Source of the DNA: a virus
DNA: 21,022 bases
Virus record (IMG/VR): IMGVR_UViG_3300023174_000730
Coordinates: 1 to 21,022 of that record
Reading direction: 5' to 3' (one strand)
The position numbers were made by a program, and so were the translations under genes. The notes under the pieces were generated by a model, which was given only the letters and a program-made list of their open reading frames with translations, ran no database searches and was not told the origin of the DNA. Below are positions 4,448 through 11,678 of the stretch, in pieces. How positions within the stretch are numbered: position 1 is the stretch's first letter; the number at the start of each line of letters is the position of its first letter.

Positions 4448-4959
4448 TTGCCAAAGGCTCTGCCCCCAAAATGAAACGCGATTATTGATGCAAACAAAGC
4501 CTGGGTGTTGGAATCCCACAGTTTTTCAGCTAGCACAGGGAATTGGACACCGTTGTTGTATCCATAGACAAACAAACCTACATCAACAAACACCAACAAA
4601 AAGAAGAATCCAAGAGTAATAAATGAACGAACGCCGGCCCGTAAGTTTTTCATCCATTGGCTTGTGCCTTCATTCAATGATTCATCATGCTGATAAATGG
4701 CGTTCATCTCGGCGACTTGGGCATTGACTAGGTTTTCATTAGCTTTTGCCGTAGTCTCCATCTCAAGTTGTGCGCTATGTATCTGTTCTATGCGTTCCTG
4801 CGCTTCAAACCCTGCTTTACGCAATTCCAGTTCCCGTTCAATCTGCATGGCAGCTAGGGCAAGTTCATGCTTTTTATCGTTCCTGTCTTGGAAAAAATCA
4901 AGCAATTTAGGCAAACCGCCCATCAAGAAAGAAATCAGGGTAGAAAGAATTGTAAGCAT
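4444..4959 (-). CDS. Putative 3TM-type holin
   Basis: The protein has 171 residues starting at ATG 4959, with GGAG 8 nt upstream. A hydrophobic amphipathic N-terminal segment (about 1-21) is followed by a long charged coiled-coil region (about 25-100: RELELRKAGFEAQERIEQ). Two C-terminal membrane segments follow, about 112-134 (SFITLGFFFLLVFVDVGLF) and 152-168 (TQALFASIIAFHFGG). This layout and the LRAGVRSFITLGFFF segment resemble the gene-transfer-agent/phage 3TM holin family. It lies directly upstream of the 51-aa protein and lysozyme with overlapping stop and start codons. Holin identity is from topology and context; exact family membership is uncertain. Confidence 0.7.
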   Translation of the reverse strand: MLTILSTLISFLMGGLPKLLDFFQDRNDKKHELALAAMQIERELELRKAGFEAQERIEQIHSAQLEMETTAKANENLVNAQVAEMNAIYQHDESLNEGTSQWMKNLRAGVRSFITLGFFFLLVFVDVGLFVYGYNNGVQFPVLAEKLWDSNTQALFASIIAFHFGGRAFGK

Positions 4960-5432
4960 TAATGTTTCTCCAAAAGCATTGTCAACCACCAAAAACTAAA
5001 TCCCAGCACTAGTAAGACAATCCCACCACCTAGAAGCCAATTGATCAGATCGTCTATTTCCTCTTTTTTTTTCTTGGCGTGTTTGGCATTTAAAATTTCT
5101 TGGCTTTTGCGGTTTTGAATGATGTTGTTACGCTCAATCATCAACTGCTGCCATAGATCAGCGTTGCCAGACATTACCATGTAATTGTTTAACTCACGCT
5201 CGGCATCCGCAAGTTGCTTGGCTTGCATGACTATCTCAAAGGCGGCAGCGGTATCCGATTTCCCAAATGCTGATTTGGGATTTGATGCCGCTTTCTGTAC
5301 TACATCCTTTGCCTCAAAGAACTTCATCATATCGCCGCTAATGGCGTGAATGTCCTTCCCTAAAGCAATTGCAGCCTTAACCCCCTTTACGGCGGCTTGC
5401 GCTGCTGCAAAGGCGGTTAGAGGATCAATCAT
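4959..5432 (-). CDS. Conserved phage protein with C-terminal TM segment
   Basis: The protein has 157 residues. The N-terminal half is alanine-rich and helical (PLTAFAAAQAAVKGVKAAIA, then MMKFFEAKDVVQKAA). A charged stretch of consecutive Lys and Glu (about 117-126) precedes one transmembrane helix at about 131-153 (NWLLGGGIVLLVLGFSFWW). The pattern is familiar from small proteins encoded next to lysis genes of podoviruses, but no function is established to my knowledge. The start overlaps the previous stop (ATGA at 5432-5429) and the stop touches the holin ATG (TAATG). It could be a structural or injection-channel protein, or a second lysis membrane protein. Confidence 0.7.
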   Translation of the reverse strand: MIDPLTAFAAAQAAVKGVKAAIALGKDIHAISGDMMKFFEAKDVVQKAASNPKSAFGKSDTAAAFEIVMQAKQLADAERELNNYMVMSGNADLWQQLMIERNNIIQNRKSQEILNAKHAKKKKEEIDDLINWLLGGGIVLLVLGFSFWWLTMLLEKH

Positions 5433-5599
5433 TTCACATGACTTACAAAGGTAAAGATTATCCCTGCCATGCCAAGCAACATAGAGCCGGCGGCACTCAT
5501 TATGATTCGTTCTAAACGCTTGAGCCTAGCGTTGATTTGGTTGTAACGTTCAGCACAAACAGCTTCATGCGAATTTAGGCGGGCTTCTGTTTCGGTCAT
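5429..5599 (-). CDS. Small coiled-coil plus TM protein
   Basis: The protein has 56 residues. It starts at ATG 5599 inside the ATGA overlap with the collar-fibre stop, and its TGA overlaps the next ATG. Residues 1-33 are charged and helical (EARLNSHEAVCAERYNQINARL-like, with RLKRLERI), and residues 34-53 are a transmembrane segment (SAAGSMLLGMAGIIFTF). N-terminal coiled coil with C-terminal TM is seen in small phage lysis-cassette proteins (XhlA-like haemolysin or holin partner). The exact role is unknown. Confidence 0.65.
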   Translation of the reverse strand: MTETEARLNSHEAVCAERYNQINARLKRLERIIMSAAGSMLLGMAGIIFTFVSHVK

Positions 5600-6138
5600 G
5601 ATTTTTGGATAAATGCAAGTGCGTAATATGTGGGCAAGTATGTGCCTACATTGCTTGTGGAGGCCGCTGTAAAGCCACCAGTATTTGCAACTGAGTAAGT
5701 GTTACCAGCCCCAACAACAAAAGAGTCTTTTAGATTGGGAGTACCGTTAGAACCATCGCAAAGATAGTAACCAGTTGGAACTGACGCAATAGAACCTGAC
5801 CACATGATGATGCCGCCAGGAGGAACTGCGCTAACCGCTGACGTTGTGCCAATAATTCCATAAAGATTGTCGTACGTTTGGATTACGTTATTGGCAGAAT
5901 CAGCCAGTACAAACTTGTAGTTAGTGCTTGCGGTCAACCATATTTCCTGCGGTGGACGACCATCCGTGCCTAATTGGATGGGATTGGTGTTAGCAATAGT
6001 CCCCGCCAATGATGTGTAAGTTGGATTAGGCGTTGTAGTGCCGGCAAGGTAGGTATAGATATACCCGCCATTTAGCGGAATGCCTGTGGTGGTAAAGAAC
6101 TGAAATCCGTTACCGATGGGGGAAAGATTAACGCTCAT
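5596..6138 (-). CDS. Tail-collar domain fibre protein
   Basis: This 180-residue virion protein has a phage tail-collar domain in the C-terminal half: PPGGIIMWSGSIASVPTGYY (106-125), LCDGSNGTPNLKDSFVVGAG (126-145) and the closing YYALAFIQKS, all typical of collar domains on short tail fibres. The N-terminal half (NGFQFFTTTGIPLNGGYIYT onward, with DGRPPQEIWLTASTNYKFVL) resembles adaptor regions of podovirus fibres that attach the tip to the particle. It follows the largest ejection-type protein with an ATGA overlap and precedes lysis. It probably contributes to host-surface recognition. Confidence 0.8.
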   Translation of the reverse strand: MSVNLSPIGNGFQFFTTTGIPLNGGYIYTYLAGTTTPNPTYTSLAGTIANTNPIQLGTDGRPPQEIWLTASTNYKFVLADSANNVIQTYDNLYGIIGTTSAVSAVPPGGIIMWSGSIASVPTGYYLCDGSNGTPNLKDSFVVGAGNTYSVANTGGFTAASTSNVGTYLPTYYALAFIQKS

Positions 6139-8264
6139 TTGCCAATGTCCTTTAATGATGTTACGCCAGCGGCTGGCTCAAGTGCTTTTTTAGTTTGCTG
6201 GGCAGCTTTTAAATTTTGGAATTGACCACGAACAATTGTTCCTAATGGCAATCCTACTTTGCTGCTTCCAATGTTCCCAAGAGTTTCTAATCCACTAGCT
6301 GCACGTTCAGCCATTGACCCAACCAATGTATTGGAGTTATTTACAAAACTGCCTCTTGGTTGCGCTTGAGTGTATTGCGCCACATTGCCTAATGTTTTCA
6401 ACGTAGACGATGCGTCAGGGTTAAAAACAAGGTTTAATTTTTGCGACTTGTCTAATTGATTAAGTGCTTTGTTAAACGCTGCTTGCGAAAAGTTGCCTTG
6501 ACGATCAATTGATTTCTCACGCAGCCAATTTAATGTTCCTGCGCTCATGTGCTGATGAGCAACAGAATCACGACCCAATTGGTCAATCATTGATTTCACA
6601 TTGTCGCGTGTTCCATTGACAACAAATTTTTCCATAAACTTGTCAGGAGCAACACTATCCTCTACCGCTGCTTTATAAGCAGGGTCTTTTTCAAGCATTT
6701 GGAATCGAGCCTTGGCAGCAGATCGCGCTTCATCAGCCAAAGGCTTGAGTTGTTTTGCGCCCTCTTGCAAAGGAAGATTCTCAAGTTCTTGAATCATCAA
6801 AGATGCTGCGCGGCGTGTTGTTCCATCTGTGCTTGTGCGGGCGATATCACCAAGATTGCGGCGCAGGCTCAAATAGTCCTCAAACGTCATGGATTTTTCT
6901 GCTGCCATGCGGCTAAGTTCAGCCATTTGGCTTGTTGGCGCGTCATTAGACAACAAGTCTTTTTTCAACGCAGCTTTGACGTTATCTAATAAAACAGGTG
7001 CATCAATTGGAAAATCGCCTCCAGCGGCATCACGCAAAGCCTGATACTTTTGATTGATTGCTACATTTCGATCAGCATCTAATTTTTTGTATGTATTAAT
7101 TAACTCATCGCTGTTTTCAATGATTTTTGTTCCATAGGCTTCTGGTGCTGCAATATCTCGGATTTTGTCAAGATTGCTAATTAATTGTCCATTTTGTTCA
7201 TTAAAACGTGCAGCCAAAGCAGGGTCTGCGCCTCTGCGGTTTTGCTCCATAGACAATTGACTAACGTCACCTGTGGCCTGACCATTGGTAAGGCGAACTG
7301 GCTCGGGCAAAGAATCTGCCTCAATGTGACGTTGCAGGACGGGCACGTTGACCTTGTTTACAGGAACGCTACCAACGGCTTGTTGCAGTTCGGGGCTGGC
7401 GCTTGCTAATGCCGCCTTGATTGTCATTTCAGTTGGAACTGCTGCCGCGCCTACGGAACCAGGCGTTACCGTTTCAAACGTGTACTCAGGCAAAGCCGCT
7501 TTGATCTTGGCAATGCCAGCCTTCATGGGCCTAACGCCCGCAGGAAGGGCCATCATTGCAGCATTAACGCCTTGCTCAATGTCGGTGGGGCTAATCCCTG
7601 TGCGCTGGCCGATTGCCTCTGCGCCTTGTGCAAGTGCGCCGCCCGCAGCTTGCAATGCTTGGGTAGGCAATGAACCTTGATAGCCAGGCGTTCCGACCGT
7701 GCCGGTTAGCCGACCAACAGGATTTGCCAAGGCTTGGGCGACAGGCTGAGATGCTGCGGTTGCTTCCTCGGGGCTTAGACCGAATGCACGACCAGCACCA
7801 TATCCAACCGTTCCTGCGATTGCGGACGGGATGTTGCCAGGAATATCAAGTATTGACGCAATTTCGCCTGGTGCGCGTTGTTTGAGTTGCAATGCGCGTT
7901 GGAAGGCTTGGGCCACTACGCCTTGGGGTTTGGGTTGATAAGCCTGTAATTCCGCTGCCGTTGGGCCACCTTGACCGCCTCGACCACTTCCACCTGTTAC
8001 GGCGGGGGTTGGCATATCAAGAAAGTCGGCAAACGTGCCTGTTTGTGGCACTGCCGGCGCAGCCGCTGACGGAGCCAAATTCATGCGGCTAAGTTCGCGG
8101 GTTAGCGAAAGAACGTCAGCCTGTGCCGATGGGTCAGTTGCTGCCCGCGCTTTGGCTTTTGCAAACTCTGCTTGCAATATAGCTGCGCGGTCAACGTCCT
8201 TGGCCCGCTGATCGGAAGGATTTACCGCCGTAGGCGCTTCAAGAAAATCGGCAAATGTAGGCAT
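6135..8264 (-). CDS. Large ejection-type internal virion protein (gp16-like position)
   Basis: The protein has 709 residues. It is Ala- and Gln-rich and mainly helical, with a central stretch (about 330-560) of long charged helices. The N-terminus carries two copies of a short motif, TFADFLEAPTAV (3-14) and TFADFLDMPTPAV (77-89). A Gly/Ala-rich segment (SAIAGTVGYGAGRAF, about 145-160) could interact with membranes. It is the third large protein after gp4-like and gp10-like genes, the place of gp16 in P22's 7-20-16 ejection set, and starts by TAATG overlap with the gp20-like gene. P22 gp16 is injected and helps DNA cross the inner membrane. I do not see clear residue-level homology, so the role rests on gene order and composition. 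Confidence 0.6.
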   Translation of the reverse strand: MPTFADFLEAPTAVNPSDQRAKDVDRAAILQAEFAKAKARAATDPSAQADVLSLTRELSRMNLAPSAAAPAVPQTGTFADFLDMPTPAVTGGSGRGGQGGPTAAELQAYQPKPQGVVAQAFQRALQLKQRAPGEIASILDIPGNIPSAIAGTVGYGAGRAFGLSPEEATAASQPVAQALANPVGRLTGTVGTPGYQGSLPTQALQAAGGALAQGAEAIGQRTGISPTDIEQGVNAAMMALPAGVRPMKAGIAKIKAALPEYTFETVTPGSVGAAAVPTEMTIKAALASASPELQQAVGSVPVNKVNVPVLQRHIEADSLPEPVRLTNGQATGDVSQLSMEQNRRGADPALAARFNEQNGQLISNLDKIRDIAAPEAYGTKIIENSDELINTYKKLDADRNVAINQKYQALRDAAGGDFPIDAPVLLDNVKAALKKDLLSNDAPTSQMAELSRMAAEKSMTFEDYLSLRRNLGDIARTSTDGTTRRAASLMIQELENLPLQEGAKQLKPLADEARSAAKARFQMLEKDPAYKAAVEDSVAPDKFMEKFVVNGTRDNVKSMIDQLGRDSVAHQHMSAGTLNWLREKSIDRQGNFSQAAFNKALNQLDKSQKLNLVFNPDASSTLKTLGNVAQYTQAQPRGSFVNNSNTLVGSMAERAASGLETLGNIGSSKVGLPLGTIVRGQFQNLKAAQQTKKALEPAAGVTSLKDIGK

Positions 8265-9613
8265 TATCGAATAATCCCAAGTTGTTTAGCCAATGCACGT
8301 TTTTGACGCAGCGCAGCAAGTTCCGCAGGGCTCATTGCTTGCATCATCTTTTGCGCGTCTGCTTGCGACATTTCTTGGAAGAAACGTGGGTCGGCAGCGT
8401 TTTGCCATTGTAAGAGTTTGTTTTGATACGCAGCAGGGTCGCCGGTAGCACCTTGCATGAAGTTGGCTTTGGAAGCGTTATATTGCTCTTGACCAATCAA
8501 TTGATTAGTGACGCGCAACATACCCTCTTTGGTCATCTTGGTGTTGGGGCTTGCCAATTCAGCCAGACCACGGGCAGCGTCCGTATTACCGCCAGCAAGT
8601 TGCAGCAGCTTGGTGTTTTTTGCCAATTCGTCCGTGGATGCGCTTTCCAATTCGCTGTAAGGAATTCCAATTGACTGAGCCAAGTTAGCCACAAACTGCT
8701 TTTTATCAGCCAATGCGCCCGTATACGATTCGGGAATGAGTTTCTTAATGTTTTGATAAATCGCAATTTTTTGTGGTGCTTCACTTGCTTTTTGCGATGT
8801 TGCAGTCCAATCTGCGCCCAATGTTGTGCCGAGATTTGCCTGTAAATTTGCCGTAGCAGGGCCGACACCAGCTTGTATTGGGCCTTGAGGACGCTGCGAT
8901 GGTGGGCCAAGATAAGTAGATGCACCAGTTGGGCCGACAACAGGCGTTGTGGGTGGCAATTGCGCCTCTGTCATTGGGCCTGCTTGTTGGCCTGGGGTTT
9001 GTGCGGCAAGCGCTCCTCCTGTGGTCACTGGCATAGTTCCAGCGCCAGTTGAAACCATTTGCGTAGAAGGATATAAACGATCTATGTGAGCAGTTGCCTC
9101 CAATGATTTCAAACCATTGCGACCAACCCACAATTGCAGTTCCGCGGGCGTTCCAGTTTTAGGAATTTGCTGCATTGATTGTTTAATTGCTGCATCACTA
9201 GCGCCGCTGTTTTTCAGCGTTTCTGTCATAGACTTTTCAATATCATCTGGAGACAAGTCTTTTTTGGTCGCAAGGCCAAGCAATTCTTTTGCGGCGTTTG
9301 ATTGAAACTCGCGCATTGCTTTAATTTTTTCTACGTCTGCTTGGCTTGTCGCAGCGCTTATACGAGGTTGGGCAGTACCAGCAGCAACGTTTGCCTCTGT
9401 CTGTGCGCGTTGTGATTCAGCAAGTCTTTTGGCTACGTCAGCGCCGTATGTTTCTTGCGCTTTCTTCAACTCAAGTTGGCGCTGTTGTAACGCCAACGGA
9501 TTCATCTGCTGCGCTTGCTGGTATTGCTGAACACCAGATGCCAGATTCATCATATCCGCAAGGGATGTTTGCGGATTAGCAAGGTTGGTGTAGCCTGTGA
9601 AATAGTCTGCCAT
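8264..9613 (-). CDS. Ejection-type internal virion protein (gp20-like position)
   Basis: The protein has 449 residues and AAGGA upstream of its ATG. The N-terminal third is Gln/Ala-rich helix or coiled coil (GVQQYQQAQQ, LQQRQLELKKAQETYGADVA). A Pro/Gly/Thr-rich linker follows (about 195-255), then a helical C-terminal domain ending LAALRQKRALAKQLGIIR. Composition and size match podovirus internal (ejection) proteins, and it lies between the 604-aa DNA-transfer-like protein and the 709-aa protein, the position of P22 gp20. It has no recognisable enzymatic motif. Function is by position and composition. Confidence 0.6.
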   Translation of the reverse strand: MADYFTGYTNLANPQTSLADMMNLASGVQQYQQAQQMNPLALQQRQLELKKAQETYGADVAKRLAESQRAQTEANVAAGTAQPRISAATSQADVEKIKAMREFQSNAAKELLGLATKKDLSPDDIEKSMTETLKNSGASDAAIKQSMQQIPKTGTPAELQLWVGRNGLKSLEATAHIDRLYPSTQMVSTGAGTMPVTTGGALAAQTPGQQAGPMTEAQLPPTTPVVGPTGASTYLGPPSQRPQGPIQAGVGPATANLQANLGTTLGADWTATSQKASEAPQKIAIYQNIKKLIPESYTGALADKKQFVANLAQSIGIPYSELESASTDELAKNTKLLQLAGGNTDAARGLAELASPNTKMTKEGMLRVTNQLIGQEQYNASKANFMQGATGDPAAYQNKLLQWQNAADPRFFQEMSQADAQKMMQAMSPAELAALRQKRALAKQLGIIR

Positions 9614-9622
9614 TTTTAATCC

Positions 9623-11437
9623 TTATCCTGGCAAATCGCCGGTTGTCGTGGTTTTATTGCCAAACAATGATGAAATCAAATTGCCAGCGCCTCCCGTCAA
9701 TGATGAAAGTACGTTGCCAGCATTTCCTGTTGCTGCTGGCGATGTATTTTGCCCCAACAAAGACGCAAGGAAGGTAGAGTTAGCCAAGCCTGTTGTGCCT
9801 TGTCCAAGAGCCTGTGCCTTACCGATAGAAGCGGCAGCTTGGGCGTTAGCCAATGCAGTTTGCAAATCAGTTGTGCCTTTGCCGTAAGCAGTACCAGCAG
9901 CTTGTGCGCCTGTGTTTGCAGTTTGACCAATGCCAGCCATGCCAGCCAAGTTGTTATAAATGTTTTGACGCTGACCTTGATAATTGTTGAACGCATTTTG
10001 ATATGCGTTTCCTGCATAGTCTTGAGTGTACCTTTGCAAACCTTGCAGGGTATTGCCTGACAACGCACCACCGCCTACGTTTGCAGCACGTTGGTTAGCC
10101 ATTTGCCCTTGTTGGAGCATAAAGTCATAGTTAGGCGCAAGTCCTGCGGCTAAGTCTTGAGCGTTAAATTGGTGAGTCAGATAACCCGTGTCTGCCAATT
10201 TATTGATCTGATTAAGACCGCTTACACCAGTTTGTTGGTAAGGTTGTTGGAAACCTAGCTGCTGGTTGTAAATGTCTTTCAATACGCCTTGGGAGGCCGT
10301 ATTTGCTGCGGTTGTAGCGTCCAAGCCTGTATTGATTGCGCTAGTCAGATTAGCTGCATTGCCTGCGCCAGTAAGTCCTGATAACAAGGCAGCAAGTTGC
10401 GTTCCTGTTAAGCCGGTTAAAGAAGTTAATGAAGTTAACAAATCTGTATTTACTGGCGGCGTTACAACAGGAGTCGTTGTTGTTGTTGGAGGAAGAACTA
10501 CTGGAGGCAGAGGAGTAACTGGCGGCAAAACCAAAGGTGGCGGCACATACGGAGGAGGAATAACAGGAGGAACAACTGGAGGAACTATTGGAGTTAGGGG
10601 CGTAACTGGCGGTAGTTCCAAAGGTGGTGGAACGTATGGAGTTGTTGGTAATGCAGGAGTTGTTACATCTACTGGAGGTAAAGTACTTGGGTCTAATACC
10701 GTAGGAACAACAGGAGGTATTGTTGGCGGCAATGTAGGCGGCCCAACATAAGGCGGGGGAATAGTACCTGGCTCTACCGTAGGAGGTAAAGTAGTAGGCG
10801 GCAAAATTTCAGATAACGGCGTTGTTCCAGGGGTTGGAGTAGTTGCAGTAGGCGCAAGTGTTGCAATATTAGAAAGCAAACTTCCATCTGTTACCACTCC
10901 AGCAGCAGCGGCAAGTTGAGCAGCAGTTAATCCACCCGATGCAGCCAAAGCAGCACCAGCAGAACCAGGTGCAAGTCCAGATGCAATTGCTTGATTAACG
11001 CTTCCCGAAATAGTAGGCGTTACTAATGCATCTGAACCAACACTTCCAATACCAGCAATATCTGCACCAAACAAATCACCAAGAACGGGGCCAAGGAAGT
11101 TAGCGCCAATCATTGCGGTTGCAATAGGGGCAAGCGTTTTAATTGCTTCCCCAAGATTGCCACGGTTTACCAAGTTAGTAGGTGCGCCAGCCAAATCAAG
11201 ATACTGATATTGGCTTTTGCCGTTGTCATAACGGTATCCAATTGGCGCTTTGCTTGTGTCAGGCTCTTGATTACCGCCGTGAACGGTTTTCATTGGGTAC
11301 ACCGGCTCTACGCCAGTACCAATTGTTTGACGAGCGTTCTTTACCCAAGACGGCTCAACAAAATCTGCCGCATTTACGGTTTTTGGTGTTGCTGCCGCTG
11401 TGGTAACAGGTGATATAAAAGCCGCACTATTAGGCAT
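9623..11437 (-). CDS. DNA-transfer (ejection) protein with proline-rich linker
   Basis: The protein has 604 residues with AAGGA 7 nt before its ATG. There are four parts: an N-terminal domain (1-95, with GYRYDNGKSQYQYLDLAG); an Ala/Gly-rich hydrophobic region (about 100-190, LAPIATAMIGANFLGPVLG); a Pro/Thr/Val-rich linker (about 196-330, with YVPPPLELPPVTPL and YVPPPLVLPPVTPL repeats); and a C-terminal domain (about 345-604) with PYQQTGVSGLNQI, GLAPNYDFMLQQGQ and ALSGNTLQGLQRYTQDYAG. The C-terminal domain is typical of proteins annotated as phage DNA transfer proteins. Placed just after the gp10-like block, it occupies the P22 gp7 slot and probably leaves the virion with the DNA. Confidence 0.75.
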   Translation of the reverse strand: MPNSAAFISPVTTAAATPKTVNAADFVEPSWVKNARQTIGTGVEPVYPMKTVHGGNQEPDTSKAPIGYRYDNGKSQYQYLDLAGAPTNLVNRGNLGEAIKTLAPIATAMIGANFLGPVLGDLFGADIAGIGSVGSDALVTPTISGSVNQAIASGLAPGSAGAALAASGGLTAAQLAAAAGVVTDGSLLSNIATLAPTATTPTPGTTPLSEILPPTTLPPTVEPGTIPPPYVGPPTLPPTIPPVVPTVLDPSTLPPVDVTTPALPTTPYVPPPLELPPVTPLTPIVPPVVPPVIPPPYVPPPLVLPPVTPLPPVVLPPTTTTTPVVTPPVNTDLLTSLTSLTGLTGTQLAALLSGLTGAGNAANLTSAINTGLDATTAANTASQGVLKDIYNQQLGFQQPYQQTGVSGLNQINKLADTGYLTHQFNAQDLAAGLAPNYDFMLQQGQMANQRAANVGGGALSGNTLQGLQRYTQDYAGNAYQNAFNNYQGQRQNIYNNLAGMAGIGQTANTGAQAAGTAYGKGTTDLQTALANAQAAASIGKAQALGQGTTGLANSTFLASLLGQNTSPAATGNAGNVLSSLTGGAGNLISSLFGNKTTTTGDLPG

Positions 11438-11447
11438 TTCTTTGTCC

Positions 11448-11678
11448 TTACACGTTGTAGTAGGGTATTTTATAAGCGTTGCCGTTAACGGTCACGTTTA
11501 TAAATCCTACTGGGTTGGCGGGCAAGGTTGCTGAACCTGCGGTTGCCGTGGTTGCGCTTGAAAAATTAAGCAAGTTAAGAAAAAACTGTTGCCACGCCCG
11601 AGTCGGACGTTTTGTGTTTGCGTCCAAAAACTCCGATTGTGGATACGGATTAATCTGTTGGGTGTTAGAAAGTGCCAT
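11448..11678 (-). CDS. Small virion-region protein, unknown
   Basis: The protein has 76 residues. The N-terminus contains PQSEFLDANTKRPTRAWQQF, a pattern seen in short proteins of podovirus tail regions, then an Ala/Thr-rich centre and a beta C-terminus (FINVTVNGNAYKIPYY) that looks like a fibre- or trimer-type strand pair. Its start is coupled to the gp10-like stop by TAATG. It sits where P22 has its tail needle (gp26) and gp14, but is far shorter than a needle (about 230 residues) and has no coiled coil. It may be a minor tail or adaptor protein. Confidence 0.6.
   Translation of the reverse strand: MALSNTQQINPYPQSEFLDANTKRPTRAWQQFFLNLLNFSSATTATAGSATLPANPVGFINVTVNGNAYKIPYYNV

Noticed and set aside
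10272-10751. Plus-strand open frame of 159 codons rich in Gly/Thr/Val
   Set aside because: It is antisense to the proline-rich linker of the DNA-transfer protein; Pro codons read backward give Gly. No ribosome site, and the gene order is entirely leftward here.
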